The notes beneath the pieces are model-generated. The model worked only from the letters and a program-made list of their open reading frames with translations, searched no databases and was not told the origin of the DNA. Below are positions 6,554-14,179 of a stretch of 14,298 nt of DNA, in pieces. The stretch is from Brevibacillus_F sp035644815. Lineage in GTDB: Bacteria; Bacillota; Bacilli; Brevibacillales; Brevibacillaceae. A program made the translations under genes and the position numbers. Where the stretch lies: positions 1-14,298 of the forward strand of contig DASQNU010000084.1 of NCBI GenBank assembly GCA_035644815.1, in the 5' to 3' direction. Every line of letters begins with the position of its first letter. The stretch's first letter is position 1.

Positions 6554-8296
6554 ATGAGAGAATCATTGCTGCGCAAGCTCAATCGCTTTTCACCGCGCAT
6601 GCCAATGTCTTTTTCGCTGAGCCGGAAGATCATTGCTGCCTTTATCATCGTTTCTCTACTGGTAGCGGTCACCAGCGGATTATCCTTTCTCTTTATCAAA
6701 AAAATTGATTCAACCTATTTAAGCGTCTTAAATGAAAACGCTGTCATGCTGAATCAGGCATCCGACATCCAATCGTATACGCAGCTGCAGAACAGCATGT
6801 TATTCAGCTATTTGGTCGATCCGGTGAAGGAAAAAGAGGAGCGGCTGCTAGCGGCTAATAAGCAGCTCGCTGCGATATTGAAAGAGCTGCAGGGCCAAAA
6901 TAGCGGGAACGAAATTGAAAGCGATATCAATGAGATGATCCAATCCAACGAAACGTTTGCCCGACTGGTGACGAAGGTAACGGATTACATGAATCGCAAT
7001 CAGCCCGATCTGGCCAAGTCGGAGGCCATGCTGTGGTCGGTGCCGGCTACAGAAACACTGACCAAAACGTCGGCGAAAATCCAGGAAATCCAGAAGAAAA
7101 TCATGGCTGATAAAATGGCGAGCAGTCAATCGCTAGTCTTGACCATTTTAACTACACTGATCGCGGTAAGCTTGGTTGCGTTGGTGCTGGCGATCGGGAT
7201 TGGCATCGTGCTGTCGCGTATGATCGTGAAGCCGATGCGGACGATGGTCCAGGCTGCTGGGAGGATTGCGGACTGTGACCTCACTTTTGCCGACGTCCAT
7301 GTGACGAATCGTGATGAGCTTCGCGATTTGGCGCAGGCATTTAACCGAATGAAGGCGAATTTGCACCAGATGATCAGTGAGGTAGGCACACATTCCGAGC
7401 AAGTAGCAGCATCGGCTGTGCAGCTTAGCGCAAGCTCGGGGCAGGTAAGTGAATCGTTGGAGCAAGTCACTGCGATTGTCCAAGATATCTCGATCGGTAC
7501 CAAGGAGCAAGTGCGCAGTGTGCATCAAGGTGCATCGATCATTGAGGAAATGTCATCAGCCGTAGGTGAGATTGCTACCGTTACCGAATCGGCAGACATG
7601 AAATCTATACATGCGTGGGAAGCTGCCATGGCAGGGAATGAAGCCATCAGTGTCGCCGTTGGGCAGATGAATTCCATCCAGAAGAAAATGAGCGAGCTTT
7701 CCGAGTCGGTGCAGCGCTTGGGCAGCCGTTCCGACCAGATCGTCAAAACAGTAGACGTGATCACCAATATCGCCAAACAGACAAACTTGCTGGCCCTGAA
7801 CGCATCGATCGAAGCGGCGAGAGCAGGCGAGTCTGGCAAAGGATTTGCTGTAGTCGCGGAGGAAGTGCGCAAGCTTTCGCACTTGACCTCGGAAGCAGCT
7901 GATGAAGTAGGCAGATTAATCTCGGGCATACGGGCAGAGACAGCGGATGTCGTGATCTCCACCGAAGAAGGTAAGAAAGAAGTAAGTACAGGGATCAGCG
8001 TTGTCGGACAAGCCGGCGAGGCCTTCCAGCGAATCCAGTCTGCAGTCAATGAAGTGGCGGAGCAGATTCGGACAGTATCATCGCAATCCAAGGAAATTGC
8101 GAATGAATCGAAAACGGCGGTCGCGGCGATCCGCTCGATTGACACCGTGGCCCAGGAAATGGCGTCGTCTACCCAGCATGTATCACGGAATGTGGAAACC
8201 CAAAATGCCAGCATGGAGGAGATTGTAGCTTCCTCCACCGTATTAAGCACGATGGCAGAAGAACTGCAAGGATTGATCGGCAGGTTTAAGGTGTAA
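6554..8296 (+). CDS. Methyl-accepting chemotaxis protein (transmembrane chemoreceptor)
   Basis: This 580-residue receptor has a classical layout: membrane helix 1 (about 25-48), an extracytoplasmic sensing region of ~145 residues (49-193), membrane helix 2 (about 194-220), a HAMP domain (about 219-272), and a long methyl-accepting coiled coil. The conserved hairpin tip that binds CheA/CheW is DVITNIAKQTNLLALNASIE (401-420), followed by AARAGESGKGFAVVAEEVRKLS. The sensing region is largely helical by composition, as in four-helix-bundle sensors; the ligand is unknown. The stretch TESADMKSIHAWEAAMAG (344-361) is less regular than usual for a coiled coil of this family. The ATG at 6554 has AAGGGGG 7 bases upstream, inside the inverted repeat described separately. 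No other chemotaxis gene is in the window, which is common for receptors. A terminator follows. Confidence 0.93.
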   Translation: MRESLLRKLNRFSPRMPMSFSLSRKIIAAFIIVSLLVAVTSGLSFLFIKKIDSTYLSVLNENAVMLNQASDIQSYTQLQNSMLFSYLVDPVKEKEERLLAANKQLAAILKELQGQNSGNEIESDINEMIQSNETFARLVTKVTDYMNRNQPDLAKSEAMLWSVPATETLTKTSAKIQEIQKKIMADKMASSQSLVLTILTTLIAVSLVALVLAIGIGIVLSRMIVKPMRTMVQAAGRIADCDLTFADVHVTNRDELRDLAQAFNRMKANLHQMISEVGTHSEQVAASAVQLSASSGQVSESLEQVTAIVQDISIGTKEQVRSVHQGASIIEEMSSAVGEIATVTESADMKSIHAWEAAMAGNEAISVAVGQMNSIQKKMSELSESVQRLGSRSDQIVKTVDVITNIAKQTNLLALNASIEAARAGESGKGFAVVAEEVRKLSHLTSEAADEVGRLISGIRAETADVVISTEEGKKEVSTGISVVGQAGEAFQRIQSAVNEVAEQIRTVSSQSKEIANESKTAVAAIRSIDTVAQEMASSTQHVSRNVETQNASMEEIVASSTVLSTMAEELQGLIGRFKV

Positions 8297-8299
8297 GAT

Positions 8300-8340
8300 A
8301 AAACGGGGGCTCCGTCAGCAGCATGACGGGGCCGTTTTTT
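8300..8340 (+). terminator. Intrinsic terminator after the chemoreceptor gene
   Basis: AAAACGG pairs with CCGTTTT (outer stem) and CCGTCA with TGACGG (inner stem) around a short loop, followed by TTTTTT (8335-8340). The left strand carries a few extra bases as an internal bulge. It begins four bases after the stop codon. Confidence 0.8.
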
Positions 8341-8381
8341 GTTCATAGTCCCTGTTCTATTAAGCGATTTACAAGAAATTC

Positions 8382-8399
8382 ACAAGCTTGTTGTATGAT
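8382..8399 (+). promoter_or_regulatory. Palindrome and possible -10 box upstream of chrA
   Basis: The perfect 10-bp palindrome ACAAGCTTGT (8382-8391) directly precedes a -10-like TATGAT (8394-8399), some 23 bases before the chrA start. A TTTACA at 8368-8373 is too far (20 bases) for a normal -35 box. A regulator binding the palindrome would overlap the promoter. Evidence is positional only. Confidence 0.3.
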
Positions 8400-8421
8400 G
8401 GTTTCATGAAGGGAGAGAAAT

Positions 8422-9642
8422 GTGCTGATGGAAAAAGAACAACGGTCTTCCCAAAGCAGGTCGGCAAGCAAGCTGCGTGCGTTAGTGGAAGTTTTAGGCG
8501 TGTCCACTCGATTAGGCTTGACCTCTTTTGGCGGACCGATCGCTCATCTGGGGTACTTTTATGAGGAATATGTACGTCGCAGAAAATGGCTGGATGAGCG
8601 CAGCTATGCGGATCTGGTCGCGCTATGCCAGTTTTTGCCGGGACCCGCGAGCAGCCAAGTCGGGATTGGTATCGGGGTCATCCGGGCAGGACTGCTGGGA
8701 GGGCTTGTCGCATGGGCAGGATTTACTCTTCCATCTGTCATCGCACTCATCTGTTTTGCGTTCTATCTGCAAGATATGGATGTTGCAGGGGCGGGCTGGA
8801 TTCATGGCTTGAAAATTGTGGCAGTTGCAATCGTCGCCCAAGCGATTATGGGGATGGGAAAAACGCTTACGCCTGATCGAAACCGCTTGGCGATCGCGTT
8901 AGTCGCTGCAACCTTCACGCTGCTCTGGCAATTTGCTTTAAGCCAGATCGTGATGATCCTGCTTGCGGGACTGGTTGGTATCATGCTGTATCGTCGGGAA
9001 TCCATACCTGAAGCACCGCATCTGTCTGTACAGGTGAGCCGGGGAGTTGCGTTTGGGGCATTAGGTCTGTTCGGCGCTTTACTGATCGCTTTGCCGCTTT
9101 TGCGGGAAACGACGGCGCTCACGTGGCTTCCGCTTTTTGACAGCTTGTACCGGGCGGGATCGCTGGTATTCGGCGGGGGGCATGTGTTGCTGCCGATGCT
9201 GGAGCGAGAAGTCGTGCCCCTCGGCTGGGTCAGCCGCGAAGATTTTCTTGCCGGCTATGGAGCAGCCCAGGCTGTGCCGGGACCGTTGTTTACCTTCACC
9301 GCTTATTTGGGAGCCATGTCAGGCGGAATCGCTGGCGGATTGATCGCGACCGCTGCTGTCTTTCTGCCGGCCTTTTTGCTGATTATCGGGACCCTGCCCT
9401 TTTGGAATCAATTACGAAAAAACAAGCTGATTCAAGGGGCGCTGATGGGCATCAATGCAGCCGTTGTAGGGATTTTGCTGGCGGCGTGGTATAACCCGCT
9501 GTGGACGACGGCCATCTTGAGCCCTGGTGATTTCGCTTTGGTCGCGATCTTGTTTTCGATGCTGGTGTTTTGGAAGCTTCCTCCATGGGTTGTGGTGCTT
9601 GCCGGAGCCTTGGGTGGGGGGATTCTGAATATCGTATATTAG
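8422..9642 (+). CDS. chrA: Chromate transporter ChrA, two-domain (long-chain CHR) form
   Basis: This is an integral membrane protein of 406 residues, the normal length for the duplicated CHR family, which exports chromate and confers chromate tolerance. Both halves are complete. The N-terminal half has SFGGPIAH (35-42) and FLPGPASSQ (71-79); the C-terminal half repeats the pattern as VFGGGHVLLP (249-258) and AVPGPLFTF (284-292). About ten or more hydrophobic segments run through the protein, separated by a linker near 190-207. The start is a GTG at 8422 with AAGGGAG ending 6 bases before it; an in-frame ATG two codons later (8428) is an alternative with poorer spacing. No chrB-type regulator is adjacent. 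Transport of sulfate or another oxyanion cannot be excluded. There is no terminator directly after the gene, so the transcript likely runs through the GNAT remnant to 9908. Confidence 0.92.
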   Translation: MLMEKEQRSSQSRSASKLRALVEVLGVSTRLGLTSFGGPIAHLGYFYEEYVRRRKWLDERSYADLVALCQFLPGPASSQVGIGIGVIRAGLLGGLVAWAGFTLPSVIALICFAFYLQDMDVAGAGWIHGLKIVAVAIVAQAIMGMGKTLTPDRNRLAIALVAATFTLLWQFALSQIVMILLAGLVGIMLYRRESIPEAPHLSVQVSRGVAFGALGLFGALLIALPLLRETTALTWLPLFDSLYRAGSLVFGGGHVLLPMLEREVVPLGWVSREDFLAGYGAAQAVPGPLFTFTAYLGAMSGGIAGGLIATAAVFLPAFLLIIGTLPFWNQLRKNKLIQGALMGINAAVVGILLAAWYNPLWTTAILSPGDFALVAILFSMLVFWKLPPWVVVLAGALGGGILNIVY

Positions 9643-9650
9643 GGGCTACG

Positions 9651-9857
9651 GTTGGCGAGCAATTTTCAGTCAGTGGACAAAACGTTCGCTCGCAGAAGGC
9701 AGTGGAACGCATTGGGGCCGTAAAAGAAGGGACGTTCCGCAAGCATAGGGTAAAGCCAGACGGGACCATTCACGACAATGTGTTTTATAGCATTGTCGAC
9801 AGTGAGTGGGATGCTGTTAGGAAGAACTTGGTTTCTCTATTAGAGAAGAAATACTGA
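9651..9857 (+). pseudogene. C-terminal remnant of a RimJ/RimL-type GNAT acetyltransferase
   Basis: The frame ending with TGA at 9855-9857 encodes a typical GNAT tail: NVRSQKAVERIGAVKEGTFR (from 9681 on), then a strand-turn-strand ending in NVFYSIVDSEW and a final helix. This corresponds to roughly the last 60-65 residues of a ~180-residue RimJ/RimL-like enzyme. The acetyl-CoA loop and the N-terminal two thirds are missing, and upstream the same frame merely overlaps the complete chrA gene. There is no ribosome site or start codon to express the piece alone. The likely history is a deletion that joined chrA to the end of an acetyltransferase gene. The tail itself is well preserved, so the event may be recent; that is inference. 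Confidence 0.75.
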
Positions 9858-9876
9858 AAAATTCCATATAAAAACG

Positions 9877-9908
9877 AAAGGCAATTGGGTCATACCAGTT
9901 GCCTTTTT
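9877..9908 (+). terminator. Intrinsic terminator after the acetyltransferase remnant
   Basis: AAAGGCAA with extension TTGG (9877-9888) pairs with CCAGTTGCCTTT (9895-9906), including one G-T pair, and is followed by a T-run. It is the original terminator of the broken GNAT gene and now probably ends the chrA transcript. Confidence 0.75.
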
Positions 9909-9999
9909 CTATGAAAGGGCAGGGTTCATTGCTCGATATTGTCGAATAGGACAAGTGGCAACGATCGGGATATATCTCCTTTCGTATATGGCAAAAATA

Positions 10000-10057
10000 G
10001 TACAAGGTTCTTGCTATGAAATGCGTTTCCAATTTTATTCTGTTCATGTACAAGGTT
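10000..10057 (+). promoter_or_regulatory. Upstream region of the GH1 gene: direct repeat, weak promoter, cre-like palindrome
   Basis: GTACAAGGTT occurs twice as an exact direct repeat (10000-10009 and 10048-10057). Between the copies lie a weak promoter match, TTGCTA (10011-10016) with TTTATT (10034-10039) at 17 bases, and TGAAATGCGTTTCCA (10017-10031). The last is palindromic and resembles a CcpA cre box with one extra base. GH1 genes are often under CcpA and a local repressor, so the area is the likely control region, but none of the elements is strong by itself. I see no gene in the wider 9909-10088 stretch. Confidence 0.3.
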
Positions 10058-10088
10058 ATGGTACGCATTAACCAAGGAGGGAAATTAG

Positions 10089-11531
10089 ATGCTTCATCGC
10101 CATTTACTCCCCTTTCAAAATGACTTTCTCTGGGGCTCAGCCTCGGCTGCCTATCAGATTGAAGGAGCCTGGAATGAGGATGGGAAGGGCCCGTCTGTCT
10201 GGGATGTATTCACGAAAATAGAAGGCAAGACCTACAAGGGAAGCAATGGTGATGTCGCCATGGATCATTACCACCGCTATAAAGAGGATATCGCCCTGAT
10301 GGCCGAAATGGGGCTGAAAGCCTACCGTTTTTCGGTGAGCTGGCCGCGGATATATCCTGCTGGTCATGGAGAGGTGAACGAAGCTGGCCTGCAATTCTAT
10401 GACAATCTGATCAACGAACTGGTCGCTCATGAGATCGAACCGGTGCTTACGCTGTATCATTGGGATGTCCCCCAGGCATTGATGGATGAATACGGGGCAT
10501 GGGAATCACGACGGATTATTGAGGATTTTGATCGATACTGTGTGACCCTGTTTAAACGTTATGGCGACCGGGTGAAATACTGGGTTTCGCTGAATGAGCA
10601 AAATTACAATACGAACCACGGTTTTATTACTGCCCTGCATCCGCCGGGCGTCAAGGATCGCAAACGCTTCTATCAGGCGAATCACCATGCGTTTCTCGCC
10701 AATGCCAAGGTCATCGATTCCTTCCGCACCTATGTGCCTGACGGAAAGATCGGACCTAGCTTTGCCTACTCCCCAGCCTATCCGGCGACAAGCAGCCCAG
10801 AGGATGTGCTGGCATTTGAGAATGCAGAGGAGTTTACGAACTACTGGTGGCTGGATGTATACTGCCGGGGCGAATATCCGCAGATTCCGCTGAAGTATCT
10901 GGAGGAACAAGGGCTAGCCCCCATTATGGAAGACGGGGATCTGGAGCTGCTTCGCAAGGGCATCCCGGATTTCGTCGGTGTCAATTACTATCAAACCATC
11001 ACGTATAATCACAACCCGCTGGACGGGGTAACGGAAGGCCGGATGAACACAACCGGACAAAAGGGTACGAATGAATCGACGGGGATACCTGGGCTGTACA
11101 AGACGGCAGCAAACCCACATCTGGAGACATCCAACTGGGACTGGGCGATTGATCCGATTGGTCTGCGGATTGGCTTGCGCCGAATCACGAGCCGCTATGG
11201 ATTGCCGGTGTTCATTACCGAGAATGGCTTGGGCGAATTCGATAAGCTGGAAGCCGATGATCAAATCCATGATGATTACCGGATCGCATACCTGAAATCC
11301 CATTTGCAGCAATGCCTGCAGGCGATCAACGACGGAGTTGAGCTAATCGGCTACTGCAGCTGGTCGTTTACCGATGTGCTCAGCTGGTTGAATGGGTATC
11401 AAAAGCGTTATGGATTCGTCTATGTTGATCGGGATGAGACGGATGAAAAAACTTTGCGGCGGATCAAAAAAGACAGCTTTTCCTGGTATCAGGAGGTCAT
11501 CCGCACAAACGGCGGGAACTTATTTCCGTAA
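10089..11531 (+). CDS. gmuD: GH1 6-phospho-beta-glucosidase, GmuD-like
   Basis: This cytoplasmic TIM-barrel enzyme (480 residues, normal GH1 length) hydrolyses phosphorylated beta-glucosides delivered by a PTS. The N-terminal GH1 signature starts at FLWGSASAAYQIEGAW (13-28). The acid/base is Glu170 in SLNEQ, and the nucleophile is Glu378 in ITENG. The phosphate pocket of the 6-phospho subclass is present: Ser432, Lys439 and Tyr441 in DVLSWLNGYQKRYGF (429-443) have the same +7/+9 spacing as Ser428/Lys435/Tyr437 of lactococcal 6-phospho-beta-galactosidase. Plain beta-glucosidases have a glutamate in place of that serine. The LNEQNYN segment and whole-length pattern recall B. subtilis GmuD of the glucomannan operon, from memory and without alignment. 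AAGGAGGG lies 8 bases before the ATG. No PTS permease, mannan gene or regulator of that pathway is adjacent. The gene converges on the AraC-type gene with a 17-base gap and no clear terminator. Confidence 0.88.
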   Translation: MLHRHLLPFQNDFLWGSASAAYQIEGAWNEDGKGPSVWDVFTKIEGKTYKGSNGDVAMDHYHRYKEDIALMAEMGLKAYRFSVSWPRIYPAGHGEVNEAGLQFYDNLINELVAHEIEPVLTLYHWDVPQALMDEYGAWESRRIIEDFDRYCVTLFKRYGDRVKYWVSLNEQNYNTNHGFITALHPPGVKDRKRFYQANHHAFLANAKVIDSFRTYVPDGKIGPSFAYSPAYPATSSPEDVLAFENAEEFTNYWWLDVYCRGEYPQIPLKYLEEQGLAPIMEDGDLELLRKGIPDFVGVNYYQTITYNHNPLDGVTEGRMNTTGQKGTNESTGIPGLYKTAANPHLETSNWDWAIDPIGLRIGLRRITSRYGLPVFITENGLGEFDKLEADDQIHDDYRIAYLKSHLQQCLQAINDGVELIGYCSWSFTDVLSWLNGYQKRYGFVYVDRDETDEKTLRRIKKDSFSWYQEVIRTNGGNLFP

Positions 11532-11548
11532 GTGTAAGTCCGGCGGCC

Positions 11549-12430
11549 TCATTTCCCCAACCGCCACATCTTCCGAAACTGATGTGGCGTCAGATCCGCA
11601 CGTTGCTTGAACAAATTGATAAAATGGCTGACATTGTCGATTCCTACGATGGAAGCAATCTGAGCGATCGTAAGCTCGGAATACATCAGCAGCTCCTTGG
11701 CGGCTGTAACCCTGCGAGTAATCAGATACTCGTTTGGTGTATATCCCGTATATTTCTTGAACTCCCTGACAAAGTGAAACTTGCTGATGGCGGATTTCCG
11801 AGCCAGCTGGTCTAGGGAGATTTTTTCATGGAAGCGTTTATCTATATCGCGCAGAGCTGCCTGCAAATACGGAGGAATCGGTAATCCTGCAGGAGTGTGA
11901 TGGGCACTGGCGGCAAGCAGGATATCCGTGAGCAGGTGGACCAGCAGCTGGGAGGATAGTGGCTCGGTGCGAATATCTGGCTGGCGGTGGACTTCAATCA
12001 GCTGGCGGATCAGCGGAACAATCGTCTCGTCCCCGTTCTCCATCGTGAGAACAGGGTTTTCGTATTTGCAGAATTGCTCAAAATAGCCGCGGCTGCTGCT
12101 TCCGTTAAAGTGAACCCAGACCATCTCCCACAGCTCTTTTTCATCTGTTTTGTAATATTGATACTCCATGCAATCGATGAAAAAGAGCTGGCCGGGACGG
12201 AGGTCATGCCACTTCCCCCGGTAATGCAAAGAGCCTCTGCCTGAAATCGTATAAACCACGAGATAGGAGTGGAGATGCTCGCGCTCGGTGTAATACTCGG
12301 CTTGTGTCCGAAAATAACCGACCTCTTGCACATAGTAGAAGATCGACTTGGCGGACAAGCTCGGGGTCGCAATAATCCGAATGGAATCCTCGGTCCAGGC
12401 GTGCGATGCTCTCTCGGTATAGGCTTTCAT
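11549..12430 (-). CDS. AraC-family transcriptional regulator (probable regulator of the deoxy-sugar operon)
   Basis: The regulator has 293 residues. The N-terminal half (about 25-120) is a cupin-type sugar-sensing domain with the usual YLVVYTISGRGSLHYRGKWH pattern (57-76) and RPGQLFFID (78-86). The C-terminal half (about 190-290) is the AraC DNA-binding unit with two helix-turn-helix motifs: one around ISLDQLARKSAISKFHFVRE (204-223), the other around TIAQIASIVGIDNVSHFINL (254-273). A closing TPHQFRK follows. The ATG at 12430 is chosen because AGAGGTGAT lies at proper distance; the in-frame ATG and GTG at 12436 and 12439 overlap that site. The gene is divergent from the isomerase gene across 124 bases containing palindromes, so it most likely activates that operon in response to its sugar. 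The target is inferred from position only. Confidence 0.88.
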   Translation of the reverse strand: MKAYTERASHAWTEDSIRIIATPSLSAKSIFYYVQEVGYFRTQAEYYTEREHLHSYLVVYTISGRGSLHYRGKWHDLRPGQLFFIDCMEYQYYKTDEKELWEMVWVHFNGSSSRGYFEQFCKYENPVLTMENGDETIVPLIRQLIEVHRQPDIRTEPLSSQLLVHLLTDILLAASAHHTPAGLPIPPYLQAALRDIDKRFHEKISLDQLARKSAISKFHFVREFKKYTGYTPNEYLITRRVTAAKELLMYSELTIAQIASIVGIDNVSHFINLFKQRADLTPHQFRKMWRLGK

Positions 12431-12470
12431 CGGCATCACCTCTCAGCAAGATTCTGTGATTATTGAACAA

Positions 12471-12526
12471 GATCCTTGGATGATCCCCTTATTGTAAGCG
12501 AATACAATGAACTCATAAAGTTATGA
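12471..12526. promoter_or_regulatory. Divergent control region with cre box and operator candidates
   Basis: TGTAAGCGAATACA (12493-12506) fits the CcpA cre pattern TGNAANCGNWNNCW at every position and sits in a perfect inverted repeat ATTGTA/TACAAT (12491-12508). A second perfect palindrome, TCATAA-AG-TTATGA, covers 12513-12526. Direct copies of GATCC (12471-12475 and 12482-12486), one helical turn apart, could be AraC-type half-sites. On the minus strand TACAAT (12497-12492) with TTTATG (12520-12515) at 17 bases is a possible promoter for the regulator gene. A convincing sigma-A promoter for the isomerase gene is not visible, as is usual for activator-dependent promoters. Confidence 0.55.
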
Positions 12527-12554
12527 TTTTTGTGAAAAAAAGGGGCGGGTACAT

Positions 12555-14057
12555 ATGACACAATTGGCGGCAATCAAACCAGCGAAAAAGGCCAGGATCG
12601 GTCTGTACACGATCGGCCTGCATGCATACTGGAACCAGTTTCCCGGCTTACGCGAGCGGCTTCTGGAATATGGACGTTTTTTGGAAAAGCAGATGGCTGC
12701 TTTCGGCGAAGTGTTTTTCTATGGACTAGTCGATTCGGAAACCACGGGAAGACAAGCGGGCCAGTGGTTCAATGCCCACGATGTCGACCTGATCTTTTGC
12801 CATTCCGGGACATACTGTACGAGCTCCGCCGTTCTTCCGGTGCATCAAATCTGCAAAGCTCCGGTCGTCGTGTTGAATCTGCAGCCAACGGCACGCATCG
12901 ACTATGACCGGACGACGACAGGGGAATGGCTGGCTCATTGCGGAGCTTGTCCGGTACCGGAGATCGCCAATGCCTTCAATCGGGCAGCGATTCCGTTTCG
13001 TGTGGTCAATGGGCTATTGGGACTCGACTATACCCCGGCCATTTCGCTAGCTGATGAGCATACGAAAGGACGAAAGGAGGCTGTACGAGCGTGGCGCAGT
13101 ATCGAGGAGTGGATTCGCGCGGCTTCGGTTCCGAGGACGTTGCGGCATAGTCGTTTTGGTTTTCTCGGCAATACATACAGCGGCATGCTCGACATGTACA
13201 GCGACTTTACGATGATTCAGGCACAGACCGGTCTGCATGTCGAGGTATTGGAGATGTGTGATCTTGCTCGGTTATTGCGGGATGTGACCGAGAGCGAAGT
13301 GAAGACGAAGCTGGAGGAAATCGAGGAGATGTTTCTCATCATTGACGATACGCCTGCGGATCCGATTGCGAGAAAACCGACACCAGAACAGCTTGAGTGG
13401 TCCTGCAAGGTAGCGGCGGCACAAGAAAAATTGGTGCGTGAATATGATCTCGACGCCTTGACCTATTATTATCACGGGGCGCCGGGAAGCGAGTATGAAA
13501 ACATTCAGAGCGGCTTTATTGTCGGACATTCCTTGCTTACCGCCCGTGGCATTCCATGCTCCGGAGAAGGAGATCTGAAAACGGCTGTTGCCATGAAAAT
13601 CTGCGACATTTTGGGGATCGGCGGCAGCTTTTCGGAGATCGTCGTGGTTGATTATGAAGACGAAACGATTCTGCTTGGTCATGATGGTCCTTTCCATATC
13701 GCCATTTCCGAGGGCAAGCCCATTCTCCGCGGCATGGGGCTGTATCACGGAAAGCAGGGCACAGGCGTATCGGTGGAGGCAAAAGTAAAAACAGGCCCGA
13801 TCACGACGTTGAATGTCACGCAGACAGGCGACGGCAAGCTGAAGCTGATCATCAGCGAGGGAGAATCTACAGATGGCCCGATCATGAAGATTGGCAACAC
13901 TCAGACCCCGGTTACATTCACAAAGCATCCCGATGACTATATGGAGCAGTGGTTCAGGGAAGCACCGACCCATCATTGTGCCATGGCAATCGGACATCAG
14001 GCTGCCCTACTGCAAAAGGTAAGCGATTTGCTGAATGTTCACCATGTAGTTTTATAA
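12555..14057 (+). CDS. L-arabinose/L-fucose isomerase-family sugar isomerase (probable deoxy-sugar isomerase)
   Basis: This 500-residue cytoplasmic enzyme is expected to convert an aldose to a ketose with a divalent metal. The N-terminal Rossmann-like domain begins with ARIGLYTIGLHAYWNQFPGL (13-32), typical of divergent AraA relatives, and continues with DLIFCHSGTY (78-87) and PVVVLNLQP (103-111). Family active-site positions can be assigned: Glu338 in PCSGEGDLKTA (334-344), His376 in LLGHDGP, and His473/His474 in PTHHCAMAIGH, with Glu313 in GSEYEN as the likely second acid. The next gene is of RhaEW type, so the substrate is probably L-rhamnose or another 6-deoxy-hexose rather than L-arabinose. 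That would make it an alternative to the unrelated RhaA. The ribosome site AGGGG lies 9 bases before ATG 12555. The family call is strong; the substrate is inferred from context. Confidence 0.85.
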   Translation: MTQLAAIKPAKKARIGLYTIGLHAYWNQFPGLRERLLEYGRFLEKQMAAFGEVFFYGLVDSETTGRQAGQWFNAHDVDLIFCHSGTYCTSSAVLPVHQICKAPVVVLNLQPTARIDYDRTTTGEWLAHCGACPVPEIANAFNRAAIPFRVVNGLLGLDYTPAISLADEHTKGRKEAVRAWRSIEEWIRAASVPRTLRHSRFGFLGNTYSGMLDMYSDFTMIQAQTGLHVEVLEMCDLARLLRDVTESEVKTKLEEIEEMFLIIDDTPADPIARKPTPEQLEWSCKVAAAQEKLVREYDLDALTYYYHGAPGSEYENIQSGFIVGHSLLTARGIPCSGEGDLKTAVAMKICDILGIGGSFSEIVVVDYEDETILLGHDGPFHIAISEGKPILRGMGLYHGKQGTGVSVEAKVKTGPITTLNVTQTGDGKLKLIISEGESTDGPIMKIGNTQTPVTFTKHPDDYMEQWFREAPTHHCAMAIGHQAALLQKVSDLLNVHHVVL

Positions 14058-14104
14058 AAAACAAATAAAAACAAAAAAACAATAACAAAAACAAAAATAG
14101 ATGC
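14058..14104 (+). other. G-free A/C-rich tract after the isomerase gene
   Basis: From directly after the stop codon to about 14099 the coding strand contains essentially only A with scattered C and T, repeating units such as ACAAAAA and AATAAAAAC, with no G until 14100. The transcript would be unstructured here, and no terminator hairpin is possible, so isomerase and RhaEW messages can be continuous. It may be a spacer, an RNA-binding or processing region, or a simple low-complexity expansion. Confidence 0.6.
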
Positions 14105-14133
14105 TGTACAAAGTAAAAATAACCAAATATAAT
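14105..14133 (+). promoter_or_regulatory. Possible internal promoter before the RhaEW-type gene
   Basis: TGTACA (14105-14110) and a perfect TATAAT (14128-14133) are exactly 17 bases apart, giving a start near 14140 and a ~30-base leader to the ribosome site AGGAGG (14168-14173). The sequence around it is so A/T-rich that a chance TATAAT is quite possible. Confidence 0.4.
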
Positions 14134-14179
14134 CAAAACTATAAATGACTGAATTGAAAGAACATTCAGGAGGTAAACC

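Noticed and set aside
7525..8346. Long minus-strand open frame (273 codons) opposite the chemoreceptor gene
   Set aside because: It is the antisense shadow of a coding region with conserved chemoreceptor sequence, and the translation has no family features.
11532..11566. Terminator between the GH1 gene and the AraC-type gene (GGCGG/CCGCC)
   Set aside because: Five-base stem with a large loop, partly inside the coding end, and no T-run in either direction.
13272..13997. 241-codon minus-strand open frame opposite the isomerase gene
   Set aside because: Antisense shadow of conserved isomerase sequence, with no ribosome site or recognised domain.
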